A DNA stretch of 38,927 nucleotides. Origin: an uncultured Lachnospiraceae bacterium (GTDB lineage Bacteria > Bacillota > Clostridia > Lachnospirales > Lachnospiraceae). A program made the translations under genes and the position numbers. This document shows positions 1 to 10,800 of the stretch, in pieces. The notes under the pieces were generated by a model. That model worked only from the letters and a program-made list of their open reading frames with translations, was not told where the DNA came from and ran no database searches. The stretch lies in assembly GCA_900316395.1 (NCBI GenBank), contig ONCT01000037.1, forward strand, positions 1-38,927, written 5' to 3'. Every line of letters starts with the position of its first letter. Within the stretch, counting starts at the first letter, position 1.

Positions 1-295
1 ATTCTTCTGCTGTTTTTGTATTCTTTGTATTAAAATCTATCGTCAGAATTTTCTCGCTCACTACTAGGTGTAAATCAAGGTGTAACTGATTTTCTATAAT
101 CTCGTTAAGTCAAGTATTCCTACCCGCTACCCTTTCTACGCTTTTATCCTGCCGTGGCATATAAATAGCGCCTTAATCATTGTTAATATCCTCTGCAAGC
201 TTGCACCAGAATTATACTACGTGCCAAACAACACAAATCATCCTTTTACTCCGTCCCCCCTGTTATAGAAAAAGTACTATACACATGTGTATGTT
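1..295. other. Left-edge intergenic region with short repeats
   Basis: No convincing complete gene is seen. The minus strand is open from a GTG at 61 to the window edge (reading VSEKILTIDFNTKNTKTAEE) and could be the start of a gene lying to the left, but it has no Shine-Dalgarno sequence, so I do not call it. An 8-bp direct repeat AGGTGTAA occurs at 66-73 and 78-85. A perfect 14-bp palindrome ATACACATGTGTAT lies at 279-292, just past the stop of the Fe-S gene, followed on the minus strand by TTTTT (273-269); it might act as a weak terminator, but the stem is short. A G-run sequence at about 250-264 on the minus strand resembles the one at 27695-27717. Confidence 0.4.
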
Positions 296-1120
296 CTAGA
301 GGGCATCCTTCGGGCAGTTCTTGACGCATTCCATACAAAGAATACATTCTGTACCATTCTCTCTTTTTCGAGAGTTGTCTGTAACATCTACATCCATTGG
401 GCATACCTTTTTACATTTCCCACAGGATATACATTTTTCTTTATCACACTTTATGCGAAATAATGAGAAATAACTCATCGGCTTCATAAATACAGTGATT
501 GGGCAAATGTATTTACAGAATGCTCTATTATCCTTGAATGCAAAGGCCAAAGCAATACCTACGCCATAGTACAAGACATTTCCAATAATGAATGCCCAGA
601 ACATAATGCGTTCTATATTGCCAACCTTGGCAAAAAACAGGGCTGCCACAAAGACCAGAGATGCCACAAATACAATGTACCTAATCCAGCCTATCTTCTT
701 TCTTGGTTGCTTAGGAACTTTGTAAGGCAGGAAATCTAATACCATTGCCGTCCAACAGGCGTATCCGCACCAGCCTCTTCCGAAAATTAATGGTCCGAAT
801 ATCTTCGCTACAGCATAATGAATTGTTGCAGCCTCGAAGACTCCAGTAAACAGATAATACCAGAATCCCTCTATCTGCATATTCTCGCCGCAGATAAGTC
901 CCAAGTAGACAAGCATATACAAGCCAACCAGTAGCTGCACAATTCGTCTTGCATACTTGTATTTCTTAACAAACAAAAATACGCCAAGGGAAATGGAAAT
1001 GCCAATATAACTAAAATTAAATAGATAGAATATATTGTCCTTTGTCAACCAAAGTGTTACTGCTACTGCTTCAAAAATAGCAAGTATTATAATTGGCAAA
1101 AGGTATTTCCTTTTTTGCAT
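296..1120 (-). CDS. Polyferredoxin-like 4Fe-4S membrane protein (NapH/CcoG-like)
   Basis: This is a membrane electron-transfer protein of the NapH/NosR/CcoG-like ferredoxin group. About five hydrophobic segments are followed by a C-terminal pair of 4Fe-4S motifs, CISCGKCKKVCP and CILCMECVKNCP (cysteines near 230, 233, 236, 240 and 259, 262, 265, 269). The membrane part also carries the family's CxxxC pairs, in GRGWCGYACW (near 118/122) and in CKYICP (near 202/206). A longer frame begins at TTG 1129, but AGGAG at 1135-1131 is then only 1 nt away; ATG 1120 has a 10-nt spacing, giving 274 aa. That ribosome binding site lies inside the last codons of the phosphatase gene, so the two are co-transcribed and probably translationally coupled. 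The redox partner is not visible here. The family is clear; the electron donor and acceptor are unknown. Confidence 0.85.
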   Translation of the reverse strand: MQKRKYLLPIIILAIFEAVAVTLWLTKDNIFYLFNFSYIGISISLGVFLFVKKYKYARRIVQLLVGLYMLVYLGLICGENMQIEGFWYYLFTGVFEAATIHYAVAKIFGPLIFGRGWCGYACWTAMVLDFLPYKVPKQPRKKIGWIRYIVFVASLVFVAALFFAKVGNIERIMFWAFIIGNVLYYGVGIALAFAFKDNRAFCKYICPITVFMKPMSYFSLFRIKCDKEKCISCGKCKKVCPMDVDVTDNSRKRENGTECILCMECVKNCPKDAL

Positions 1121-1125
1121 AAATA

Positions 1126-2871
1126 TCAATCTCCTTTGTATTCTACGCAGAGCATGGTCAGGTCGTCGAATTGAGTTGTGTTCTCTGCGAACTTATCTAC
1201 ATCTTCTCTTACACCCTTAAGAATTCCTTCAGGAGTCTTATCTTCTATACTATTCAATGTCTCCTCTAGTCTCTCCATGCCATACATATCATCAGAGGCA
1301 TTAGTTGCTTCAGGAACGCCATCGGTGTATACGAAGATAACATCCCCCTTATTCAGCGTCAGCTCATAGTCTTCATATCGCAAATCTGGATCCACGCCCA
1401 CCATTACACCACGCTTATCCTTGTATACTTTAAAGCCCTCATCCTGTGTCCTGATAAATGGATATTCGTGGCCTGCGTTGGTACATTTTAGGTTGCCCGT
1501 TGTAAGGTCAAGAATTCCCATCCATACTGTGACGAACATCATTTCATCATTATCCTCGCTAATCTGCCTATTAACATCGGTAAGAATCTCAGCAGGACTA
1601 CCACCCTTCTTGGCACGATAATTAATAAGAATCTTAGTAGACATCATAAAGAGGGCTGCTGGTATTCCCTTATCAGACACATCTGCAATTAGCATAAACA
1701 GGTGATTATCATCAATCATACCAAAATCATAGAAATCACCGCCTACTTCCTTGGCTGGGCTCATGCTTGCATATAAGTCAAAATCCTCTCTCTCAGGGAA
1801 TGGTGGGAAAATGTTAGGCAGCATAGAAGCCTGGATTCTGGTTGCCATGTTAAGCTCCGTGTTAACTCTCTCTCTTTCTGCAGTTATTTTAGTCAGCTTA
1901 TCAGCCCCTTCTACAATACGTCGTTGCATTGAGCGAATCTCGTTATACAAATCTCCAATCTCGTCATTGGACTTTATAGGAAGATTAATTACATCTTCCA
2001 TAGAAAAACCTTCATCCGCATTCTTAGCAAATCCTGTAGCGCCCTGAGATAATCGCTTAAGTGGTTTTGTCACAAACTTCCCGGTTAGTAAAAGGCTAAT
2101 AAGAATTACCACAAGAGTTAATACGATAACAAAGACAGCACTATGGATTAAAAACCAGTTTCTATCCTCAGTTACATTACTCAAATCAAAATCCACACAT
2201 ACATGTGCAACCAGTTCATTACCATTTATATCAGTATCTGATATAACCTCTGAGGCAGTACAAAGCCACTCTCCCTTGTATTCGTAAACAGTTGCATCAA
2301 TTGGCTCATCATCTTTATATGTTGCGAATTCTTCTACCGGATCATCTACGCTTCCAATGAATGTGAGCTTTTCCGATGGGTCCATCAGATTATATGCGAC
2401 TCCATCCTTCACATACTGTAGATATACACTCTTAAGATTGAATATTTCCTGCTGATTCTTCAAATATTTACTGAAGAACATATACTCTTCATAGAATGTA
2501 TAATATTTCGTTACTTCATTTCCATTTTCATCCACATCTTCTTCAAAGGAATAAATGGATGGACGTGCTTTCATCCAGTCGATAATATATTTGTCATCAT
2601 TAGATTCAATTGCCTGTCTTTTCGCCTCCTTAAAACTTTCGTCATTAATCATATCCACGTAAGCAGATACAGGTACTGCTCCAGCAAATCCCTCAGTTAC
2701 TGAATCTGCCACCTGCTCGGCACGTTGATAATATATTTCGTTAATCTTCTGCTCATAGAATTTATCTGTAACTAGTAAAAGAACTATCGCAAGTACAACC
2801 ATACCAATAATGGTCATAATATTCAATTTAAATCCTAAATCAAATCTTGGTTTTATTTTCTCTTTGTTCAC
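1126..2871 (-). CDS. Membrane sensor PP2C/SpoIIE-type serine phosphatase with HAMP domain
   Basis: The 581-aa protein has a transmembrane helix near 15-36, an extracytoplasmic sensor region of about 200 aa, a second helix near 238-262, a HAMP linker, a short coiled coil (ITAERERVNTELNMATRIQ) and a C-terminal SpoIIE/PP2C domain from about 345. Metal-binding motifs of the family are present: GGDFYDF near 377, ADVSDKGIPAALFM, YTDGVPEA and FDDLTML near 569. Known members dephosphorylate STAS-domain anti-anti-sigma factors; the divergent STAS gene next door is the obvious candidate substrate (inference). The start is GTG at 2871, with AGGAG placed 6 nt upstream. No anti-sigma kinase is found beside it, which is unusual for a complete partner-switching set. 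Confidence 0.92.
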   Translation of the reverse strand: MNKEKIKPRFDLGFKLNIMTIIGMVVLAIVLLLVTDKFYEQKINEIYYQRAEQVADSVTEGFAGAVPVSAYVDMINDESFKEAKRQAIESNDDKYIIDWMKARPSIYSFEEDVDENGNEVTKYYTFYEEYMFFSKYLKNQQEIFNLKSVYLQYVKDGVAYNLMDPSEKLTFIGSVDDPVEEFATYKDDEPIDATVYEYKGEWLCTASEVISDTDINGNELVAHVCVDFDLSNVTEDRNWFLIHSAVFVIVLTLVVILISLLLTGKFVTKPLKRLSQGATGFAKNADEGFSMEDVINLPIKSNDEIGDLYNEIRSMQRRIVEGADKLTKITAERERVNTELNMATRIQASMLPNIFPPFPEREDFDLYASMSPAKEVGGDFYDFGMIDDNHLFMLIADVSDKGIPAALFMMSTKILINYRAKKGGSPAEILTDVNRQISEDNDEMMFVTVWMGILDLTTGNLKCTNAGHEYPFIRTQDEGFKVYKDKRGVMVGVDPDLRYEDYELTLNKGDVIFVYTDGVPEATNASDDMYGMERLEETLNSIEDKTPEGILKGVREDVDKFAENTTQFDDLTMLCVEYKGD

Positions 2872-2911
2872 GCTTATCTCCTGTAAAATTATTACGACGT
2901 TACATCCATCG

Positions 2912-2940
2912 TTGAATTTTGAACATTACTATTATATAAT
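2912..2940 (+). promoter_or_regulatory. Sigma-A-type promoter for the STAS gene
   Basis: TTGAAT (2912-2917), a 17-bp spacer and TATAAT (2935-2940) form a near-consensus promoter about 70 bp upstream of the STAS start. The -10 lies in a palindrome (ATTATATAAT) that also reads TATAAT on the minus strand, so the phosphatase gene could share this region, but I see no good -35 for it. Confidence 0.7.
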
Positions 2941-3010
2941 AACAAATGCAAATGACATTGCGCAAATTACCATCTCAACTAGAGATATCATATATATTAG
3001 GAGGACAATA

Positions 3011-3316
3011 ATGGCAACAACATTTGAACAGTCAGGTAGTACCCTTATCGTTAAACCTGAAGGAAGAATTGATACCAAAACATCACCAATTCTGGAGAAG
3101 GATATTCGAGCACATTTCGATTCTGCAGAGGATATTATTATAGATTTTGAAAATGTAGAATATATATCTTCTGGTGGAATGCGTATAATGCTTGCACTCA
3201 AAAAACAATTGAGTGCCAAAAATGGCACTCTCAAAGTCATTAATGTAAACGACGCCATCTACGAAATCTTCAAATTAGTTGGTTTCCATAGTATGGTCGA
3301 AGTTAGTCAGGGTTAA
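3011..3316 (+). CDS. STAS-domain anti-sigma factor antagonist (SpoIIAA/RsbV-like)
   Basis: A 101-aa single-domain STAS protein. The conserved phosphorylation-site region reads YISSGGMRIML near residues 54-64, matching the usual YISSAGLR pattern in which a serine is phosphorylated by an anti-sigma kinase and dephosphorylated by a SpoIIE/RsbU phosphatase. The frame is open further upstream, but ATG 3011 has GGAGGAC ending 4 nt before it and gives the family's usual length (about 100 aa). The gene is divergent from the SpoIIE-type phosphatase, which probably acts on it (inference). Its last 14 bp overlap the 3' end of the convergent NRPS gene. Confidence 0.92.
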   Translation: MATTFEQSGSTLIVKPEGRIDTKTSPILEKDIRAHFDSAEDIIIDFENVEYISSGGMRIMLALKKQLSAKNGTLKVINVNDAIYEIFKLVGFHSMVEVSQG

Positions 3317-4879
3317 TATCAAAGAACCCAAAGGCACTCAGCATATCCATTGTGGTCTCTATATAATCTGTTGATGTAAGAGACCACTTGAATCCAAGAC
3401 GGTACAATGCCTTCACAGTAAAGCTATTGTCAGAATCGTTCTCTACTCTAATGTCATCATCATCCAGATTATAATTAACGAGAGGCGATATATACTGGTT
3501 CTTCTTCTCATCAGATATCATATCTCTAAGTCTCTTGGTGAATTCTGCCTCTTTAACAATATCAATATTATATCCCATATCCTTAAGAGCATAAATAACA
3601 TCACCCATTTCTACTCCGTGAGAATTATATACATGAAATACATTGAATTTCCTGTCTGCTCCCGACAGGGTAACAATTGCCTTAGCCACTTCATCAATAG
3701 GAGAGAATTCATCTTCTACATCAAGGTCCTCAACCGGGAAGCATCCAAGAGTCACATATGCCTTAAGTGTATTCATAAAGTTATTAGTATGGAAGTTAAC
3801 CTGGAACTCACCATCACTAAATCTACTCATAAGGTTACCAACTCTCATTATCTTAGCATCAAGACCATCATTTTTAATAGCCTCAACCAAATACTTTTCT
3901 GCAAGGTATTTTGTATATACATATGCATTAGATTCAACTTCCTGACCAATATCTAAGTTCCACTCATATAGTGTACGCATCTTGGCATCGTCGCCTATGC
4001 TATCGCCACCAACTGATACAGTAGATACATGTATTAATCTACTATTAGTAGCAAGACATAGCTTGGCAAGATTGATTACACCGTCAGTGTTAACCTTCTT
4101 GAGTACATTAATATCTCCAAAATGCTTAACAATAGCGGCACAGTTGATTACTGTCTTAAAGTCGTATTGCTTTACTACTTCAAGACTGTCTGGGTCAGTA
4201 ATATCCGCCTCTATTACCTCTACTCGATTATCCCATTCATCATCATAGGCCTTATCGAAATAATAGAAATATACCTGCTTCAAGCGTTCCCTAGAAGACT
4301 TACCATTACTATGCATTAGACAATAAATCTTATTGTCACAGCTTTCTAATAACTCATCAAGAATATGAATACCCAGGAAGCCTGATGCACCAACCAAAAG
4401 TACATTGCCGATGTCTTCCCTTGTAATCTCATCTACATATTCAATACTATTATGCATAAGAGCCTTCTCTGCTTCTTCGTGTATATCTGCATCCTCAGGC
4501 TCACCCTTAGATGAAGCAGCATCTTCCGTAACACCAAATTGAAGCTCGTTCTTCTCATCAACAAGCAAAGCTAATTCTCTAGGTGTTGGATGGTCGAAGA
4601 TATCCTTATATAGCACTGGAAGGTCTATCGACATTGCCGCCATCATAACCTTGGCTGCTGAAAGTGATGTTCCTCCAATCTGGAAGAAATTATCATCAGG
4701 GCCTACACTGCTGGCACCAAGAACCTTCTTCATTATCTCTACAAAGGTATCAACATAAACCTTATTAGCCTCTCCTGATACAGAACCAACCTTACTTACC
4801 TTCTCTTCCTTAGCAGATGAAGTCTTGACGCTTTCCTTAGTAAGCTTCTTAACAGTTTCAATATTCATAACCTCTGCCA
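3303..4879 (-). other. NRPS terminal unit: A-less carrier T5 and thioester reductase
   Basis: Residues about 4068-4592. T5 (DNFFQIGGTSLSAAKVM, serine near 4137) is of the ordinary GGTSL type, unlike T1-T4, which suggests a separate origin. The reductase is a Rossmann-fold domain of the extended SDR type: GASGFLG, a downstream HVSTVSV catalytic segment and YVYTK. In characterised NRPSs such domains release the chain as an aldehyde, sometimes reduced further to an alcohol. Confidence 0.85.
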
Positions 4880-7800
4880 TAGAACTCTTACTAATAAAGC
4901 CATCTACAATTGCATCTAACAATTCAGAGAATCTGTCTATTGTAAATGTACCATATTTTGCGTTGTCACATTCGAAATCATATATAACATTATCATCCTG
5001 AATAGATATATCCAGACCAAATGGCGACTTCTCCTGATCTAAATCTACAGATACTTCTGTTGCCTTCCTGCCACCGAGGACTACATCGTCGTCCCCTTCT
5101 CCCTGATAAGCAAATAGTATGTCAGAATCAAGTCCATAACTACTGCTAAGTTCTGAGAAGCTTACAATGTCATTAGCCATTGCATTAATTAAATAGTTCT
5201 GGCATTCAGTGATATATTTTACAACAGTATCATTTGTGTGCGCCTCTAGGAGTACAGGAAGTGTCTTAACAAGCATTGTTACACTTCGACTTGTTCTAGA
5301 ATCACTTCGACCATTGTAAATTGTTGCGAATAAAGATTTATCGGCACCTGTATATGACTTAAGAGCCAAGCCGAATGCGGCTGTAAAGAAGGCATTAAGG
5401 GACAATTCCTTCTCTTCACAATAATCCTTAACACTCTTAGCTGCAACCTTACTTATTACACTGCTATAGTCTTCTCTTGAAGTGTCAGGATTCTTCTCTT
5501 CATCAGGAAGAATAACAGGGCTTACACCATTAAAGATTCCGTCATAGAAGCTCCTAGCCTTATTGAATCTAGAGGATGATCTAAATGCCTGTTCAGTCAA
5601 TCCAACCTCGTATCCGCTGAATTCTTCTGTTATTACTTCTTCTTCTTCGTAGGCGCTATTAATATCCTCGAAGAGAATGTCAAATGACTCGCCATCTGCA
5701 ATAATATGATGTAGGTCTATAAATAAATATTTGCCATCACTTGTATCATACAGACTTACTCTATATAGTTCCTCTCCTGATAATAAGTCAAATGGTTGAA
5801 TAAGCTCTTCTGTACTTGGAAGAACATCACCTATCTTGACGTCAATTGGATGAACTTCATTACGAAGTGCTACTGCATCATCATCCACATTCTTAATAGT
5901 CATGTAAATGTATGGATGGGCCATGAAAGCAGTACTTATTGCATCCTTAAGCTTATCCATATCAATATCATCAGACAGCTTATATAGGAACGGAATATTA
6001 TATACAGTAGTCCCTATAAATCTCATACTCTCAACGAAGATACCCATCTGAGTCATTGTAAGAGGATACTCATCTCTAAGTTCAAGATCAATCTCTTCAA
6101 CTGTTTCTTCAAGCAGGGCCTCAATCTCAACAATAGTCCTGTTATCGAATACGTCAGAGATTCGTATATCCTTATCAAACTCATTAGATAGAAGTGAGCA
6201 TAGCTTAATACATCCAATTGAAGAAAGACCTGCGGAGAACAAATCAGTCTTAATTCCTATGCTATCCTTACCTAGAACTGATGCTACAATGTCTAATATT
6301 TTCTGCTGCGTCTCATTTTCAGGAGGAACAATTTCCTCTTGCTCCATAGATGGCTTAGGCAGCTTCTTCTTATCAATCTTACCGTTGGCAGTAAGCGGCA
6401 TCTTATCAAGCTGAATCAGAACCTGTGGTACCATATATTCAGTTAGCTTAGAGCTTAAATGCTCCTTAAGAGACTCAGTATCAATCTTCTCATCTGCTGT
6501 AAAATATGCTGCCAGATATTCAGTATCCTGCTTAACAACAATAACAATACTTGTGCCGATTCCCGGATATGAATTGATGTTACTCTCAATCTCTCCAAGT
6601 TCCACACGAAGTCCACGAAGCTTTACCTGGTTATCAATTCTTCCATGGAACTCGATGTTACCATCCTCACGAATTCGAACAAGGTCACCACTTCTATAAG
6701 CATTTCTTCCAAACAGAGATATGAAGTTCTTCTTATTAAGGTCTTCGCGTCCTATATATCCGCGGCCAATACCATCGCCGATTATAACCATTTCGCCCAT
6801 GGCTCCAAGTGGCTGTAAGTGACCTTCTCTATCCATTGTTGCAACATTGACATTTCCATTAGGAATACCAATAGTTATATCATCAGGATTATCAATCACC
6901 TGCATAGTACAGCTTACAGTAGCTTCAGTTGGTCCATATCCATTCATAATAAGAATGTCAGGACTAACTGCTTTAAGCTTGGTATATAGAACTGGTGGAA
7001 ATGCTTCAGCACCCATGTCAATCGCCTTAACATTACTAATTGCCTTATTAAGCTTGTCCGTATATTCACCCATATCAAGCAGGTTAATAAGGTAGCTTGG
7101 TGTAGCACACATACAATCTACTTTATTCTCTGTCATTACATCAGCAAGCTGCAGTGGATTCATAATATCATCGCCAGTTGCAAGTACTGCTGTCATACCA
7201 TTGGCAAGAGGAACGAATTCCTCCATAATAGCAAAGTCAAATGTTAATGCAGCAATGGCAAGCACTGCATTGCAGCCATTAACCATTCCATGAATCTCAG
7301 CATTCTTCTCATCATCATATACGAAGTTAACTAGGTTGTGGTTAGTAAGCATAACACCCTTAGGCTTACCTGTTGAACCTGAAGTGTAGATTACATAAGC
7401 TAATGAATCGTATGGCACATCAACATTAGGATTAGATGAATCGTTATTCTTAAGTGCATCCTGGGCAGCGATAGCCTCTATGCCTTCACTACCAAGAGCC
7501 TCAAATAAATCTTTTCTTCTAGTAAGAATATCACTTGTAGTAAGGATAAGCTTAGCCTTAGAATCTTCTAGGATAAATCTAATTCTGTCCTCTGGATATT
7601 CAGGGTCAATTGGAAGGAATGCGCCTCCGCTCTTAAGTACACCTTGTCGCATTACATAGGCATAGCTATTCCTGTCAGCAAGGACTGCCACAATTGTATC
7701 TGGCTTAACACCCCTACTAATAAGACTATGACCTACCTTGTTAGCTTCTTCGTTGAACTCTTTATATGTAAGCTTTCTGTCGCATGCAGCAACAGCAGTT

Positions 7801-10800
7801 TTCTCTGGAAATTTCTCAGCGCTATCCTGCATAAGCCTGTAGGCTGGCTTTGCTGGAACATTTACAATAGTATCATGAACATTCTTAATCGCCTCAATAT
7901 CGGTGTCACTAACGAGAGAAATGTCGCTTATCTTATCCTTAGACATGAACTCTAAGGATACAACATCTAAGAGATTAGCAATACCCTGCATTGTGAATTC
8001 AGAATACATAGATGGGTCGTATTCCACCTCGTACATAACCTTATCACCATCAAGTGATACATCAAATCCAATAGGCGCCTTGGCATACGAGAGATCAAAG
8101 TCAGTAAATGTTGCCTCATATCCACCCAGGGTAGTTACATCTTCTCCATCACCCTGATAAGCAAATAGAACATCTCCATTGATGTCATATTCATTCTTGA
8201 TTTCTGCAAAGCTATATATATCATGAGACATTGCATTAAGAAGATATGTCTGAGCGTCATGTATAACTGATACAATTGAACTGTCATTCTTAGGATTAAA
8301 ATATACCGGAAATGTCTTAACCAGCATCGTTACACTGTTTTCTAACTTAGAATCATTTCTTCCATTATAAATTGTTGAGAATATTGCTCCGTCCTCTGAG
8401 GCTGTATATGATTGCATAGTCATTCCAAATGCAGCTGTGAAGAATGCATTAGCTGTAAGGTTATTCTTCTCACAGAAGGCACGAACATCTTCTGCACTCA
8501 CATTCAGATGATTATGAAGCATAGCAACATGTTCGTTACCCTTACCATCTGTAACAGGCATAGTCTCACCAGAGCAGCCTGCGAAAACGCTATCATACCA
8601 CTCTTTTGCTTCGGTTAATTTATCAGAGTTTCTTAGGCGCTCTTCATCAAGGGCATACTCGAAACCAGTGTACGTTTCTTGGGACACCTCTTCGCCCTTA
8701 TATGCTTTGTCTATATCCTCAATAAGTATATCAATAGACTCACCATCAGATACAATATGATGAGTGTCTAGGAAGAAATATTTTCCTTCCTTAGTATCAT
8801 AGATTTCAGCGCGAATGAGCACTTCATTAGATGCAAGGTCATATGGTCTGACAAGTTCATCCTCTGCTGGAACCTTATCACAGGATGTGAATTTTACTTC
8901 TAACTCATAATCGTCTCGACGCTTAACAACAACCTTGTCACCAACCTTTTCTAATCTCATAAATAGGTATGGATGTGCGCTGACAGCCTTAACTATAGCA
9001 TCCTTAAGCTTACTTAGATCTACTCTGTCATCAAGCTTATATAGAGACGGAATATTATATATGGTTGTATCCTGATGCAGTTCTGACTCAATATATATAC
9101 CCATCTGATTCATACTTAATGGATACTCATCTCTTGCTTCGTAACTAATTGCTTCGTCAGTTTCATTAAGAAGCATCTCAATCTCAGCTACTGTTTTGTT
9201 AGCTGATACATCAGCAAGACGAACTTCCTTATCAAACCTTGAAGAAAGCAATGCACAGAACTTAATGCAGGTAATAGATGACATTCCTGCAGCAAATAAA
9301 TCAGTTGTAATACCTATCCTGTCAGTACCTAGAAGCTCAGCAGCAATATCAATAATATCCTGCTGTGTCTGATTCTCGGCAGGCTCAATTGTCATTTCCT
9401 GCATAGTTGGACTAGGCAGCTTCTTCTTATCAATCTTGCCATTAGCAGTAAGTGGCATCTTATCAAGCTGAATAAATGCCTGAGGCACCATGTATTCTGT
9501 AAGCTTAGAGCTTAAATGCTTCTTAAGAGCATCAACATCTATCTCTTCGTCAGCTGTATAATATGCTGCCAAATATTCTGTATCCTGCTTAACTACAATA
9601 ACAATACTTGTACTAATTCCTGGGAAGGAGTTGATATTACTCTCTATCTCTCCAAGCTCCACACGTAGTCCACGTAGCTTAACCTGGTTATCAATTCTTC
9701 CATGGAATTCAATGTCACCATCCTCACGAATGCGAACTAAGTCTCCGCTTCTATATGCACTTCGACCAAACATTGATATAAAGCTCTTCTCGCTTAGGTC
9801 ATCGCGTCCTATATATCCATGGCCGACGCCATCACCAATAATAATCATTTCACCCATTGCACCAAGAGGCTGAAGTCTGCCATCTCTATCTGTGGTCGCA
9901 ACATTAACATTTCCATTAGGAATACCAATTGTAATATCATCAGGATTATCTATCTCCTTCATAGTACAACTAATCGTTGTTTCTGTAGGTCCATATCCGT
10001 TAATGATAGTTACATCAGAGTTAACCTCTCTTAGCTTATCATATAGAACAGGAGGGAAGGCCTCTGCACCTATATCTACCAACTTAAGATTACTAATTGC
10101 AGTACTTAAGCTGTCCATTAATTTACCCATATCTAACAGGTTGAGTACATAAGTAGGCGTTGCACATAGTCCATCAACCTTGTTAGCAAGCATGGTCTCT
10201 TCTAACTGCTTTGGATTCATAATCTCATCATCAGTTGCAAGGACAACCGTCATTCCGTTGGCAATAGGAATACACTCTTCCATTACTGATACGTCAAATG
10301 TTAATGCAGCAATGGCAAGAAGTACCCTAACATTAGATACCATACGATGAGTCTCGGCATTCTTCTTATCATCATATACGAAGTTAACCAGGTTACCATT
10401 AGTAAGTGCTACTCCCTTAGGCTTGCCTGTTGAGCCTGATGTATAGATTACATAAGCAAGGCTATCCTTAGATACCTCAACATCAAGATTAGAGCCATCA
10501 GACTCCTCTAATGCTTTTTGTGCAGAGATAATCTTAACACCATCACTAGAAATGCTGTCGAATAAATCCTTTCTTCTATCAATAATATCTTCTGTGGTAA
10601 TAAGATATTTGGCCTTAGAATCTTCTAGTACAAAGCGAATTCTATCCTCTGGATATTCAGGGTCAATTGGAAGGAATGCGCCACCGCTCTTAAGCACACC
10701 TTGTCTCATTACATAGGCATAGCTATTCCTATCTGCAAGAACAGCAACTATTGAATCACATTTTACCCCTGCACCTGCAAGTGTTCTTCCAACCCTATTA

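Noticed and set aside
2810..3010. Upstream extension of the STAS reading frame
   Set aside because: The extension overlaps the start of the phosphatase gene and its promoter region; ATG 3011 has a strong ribosome binding site and gives the normal STAS length.
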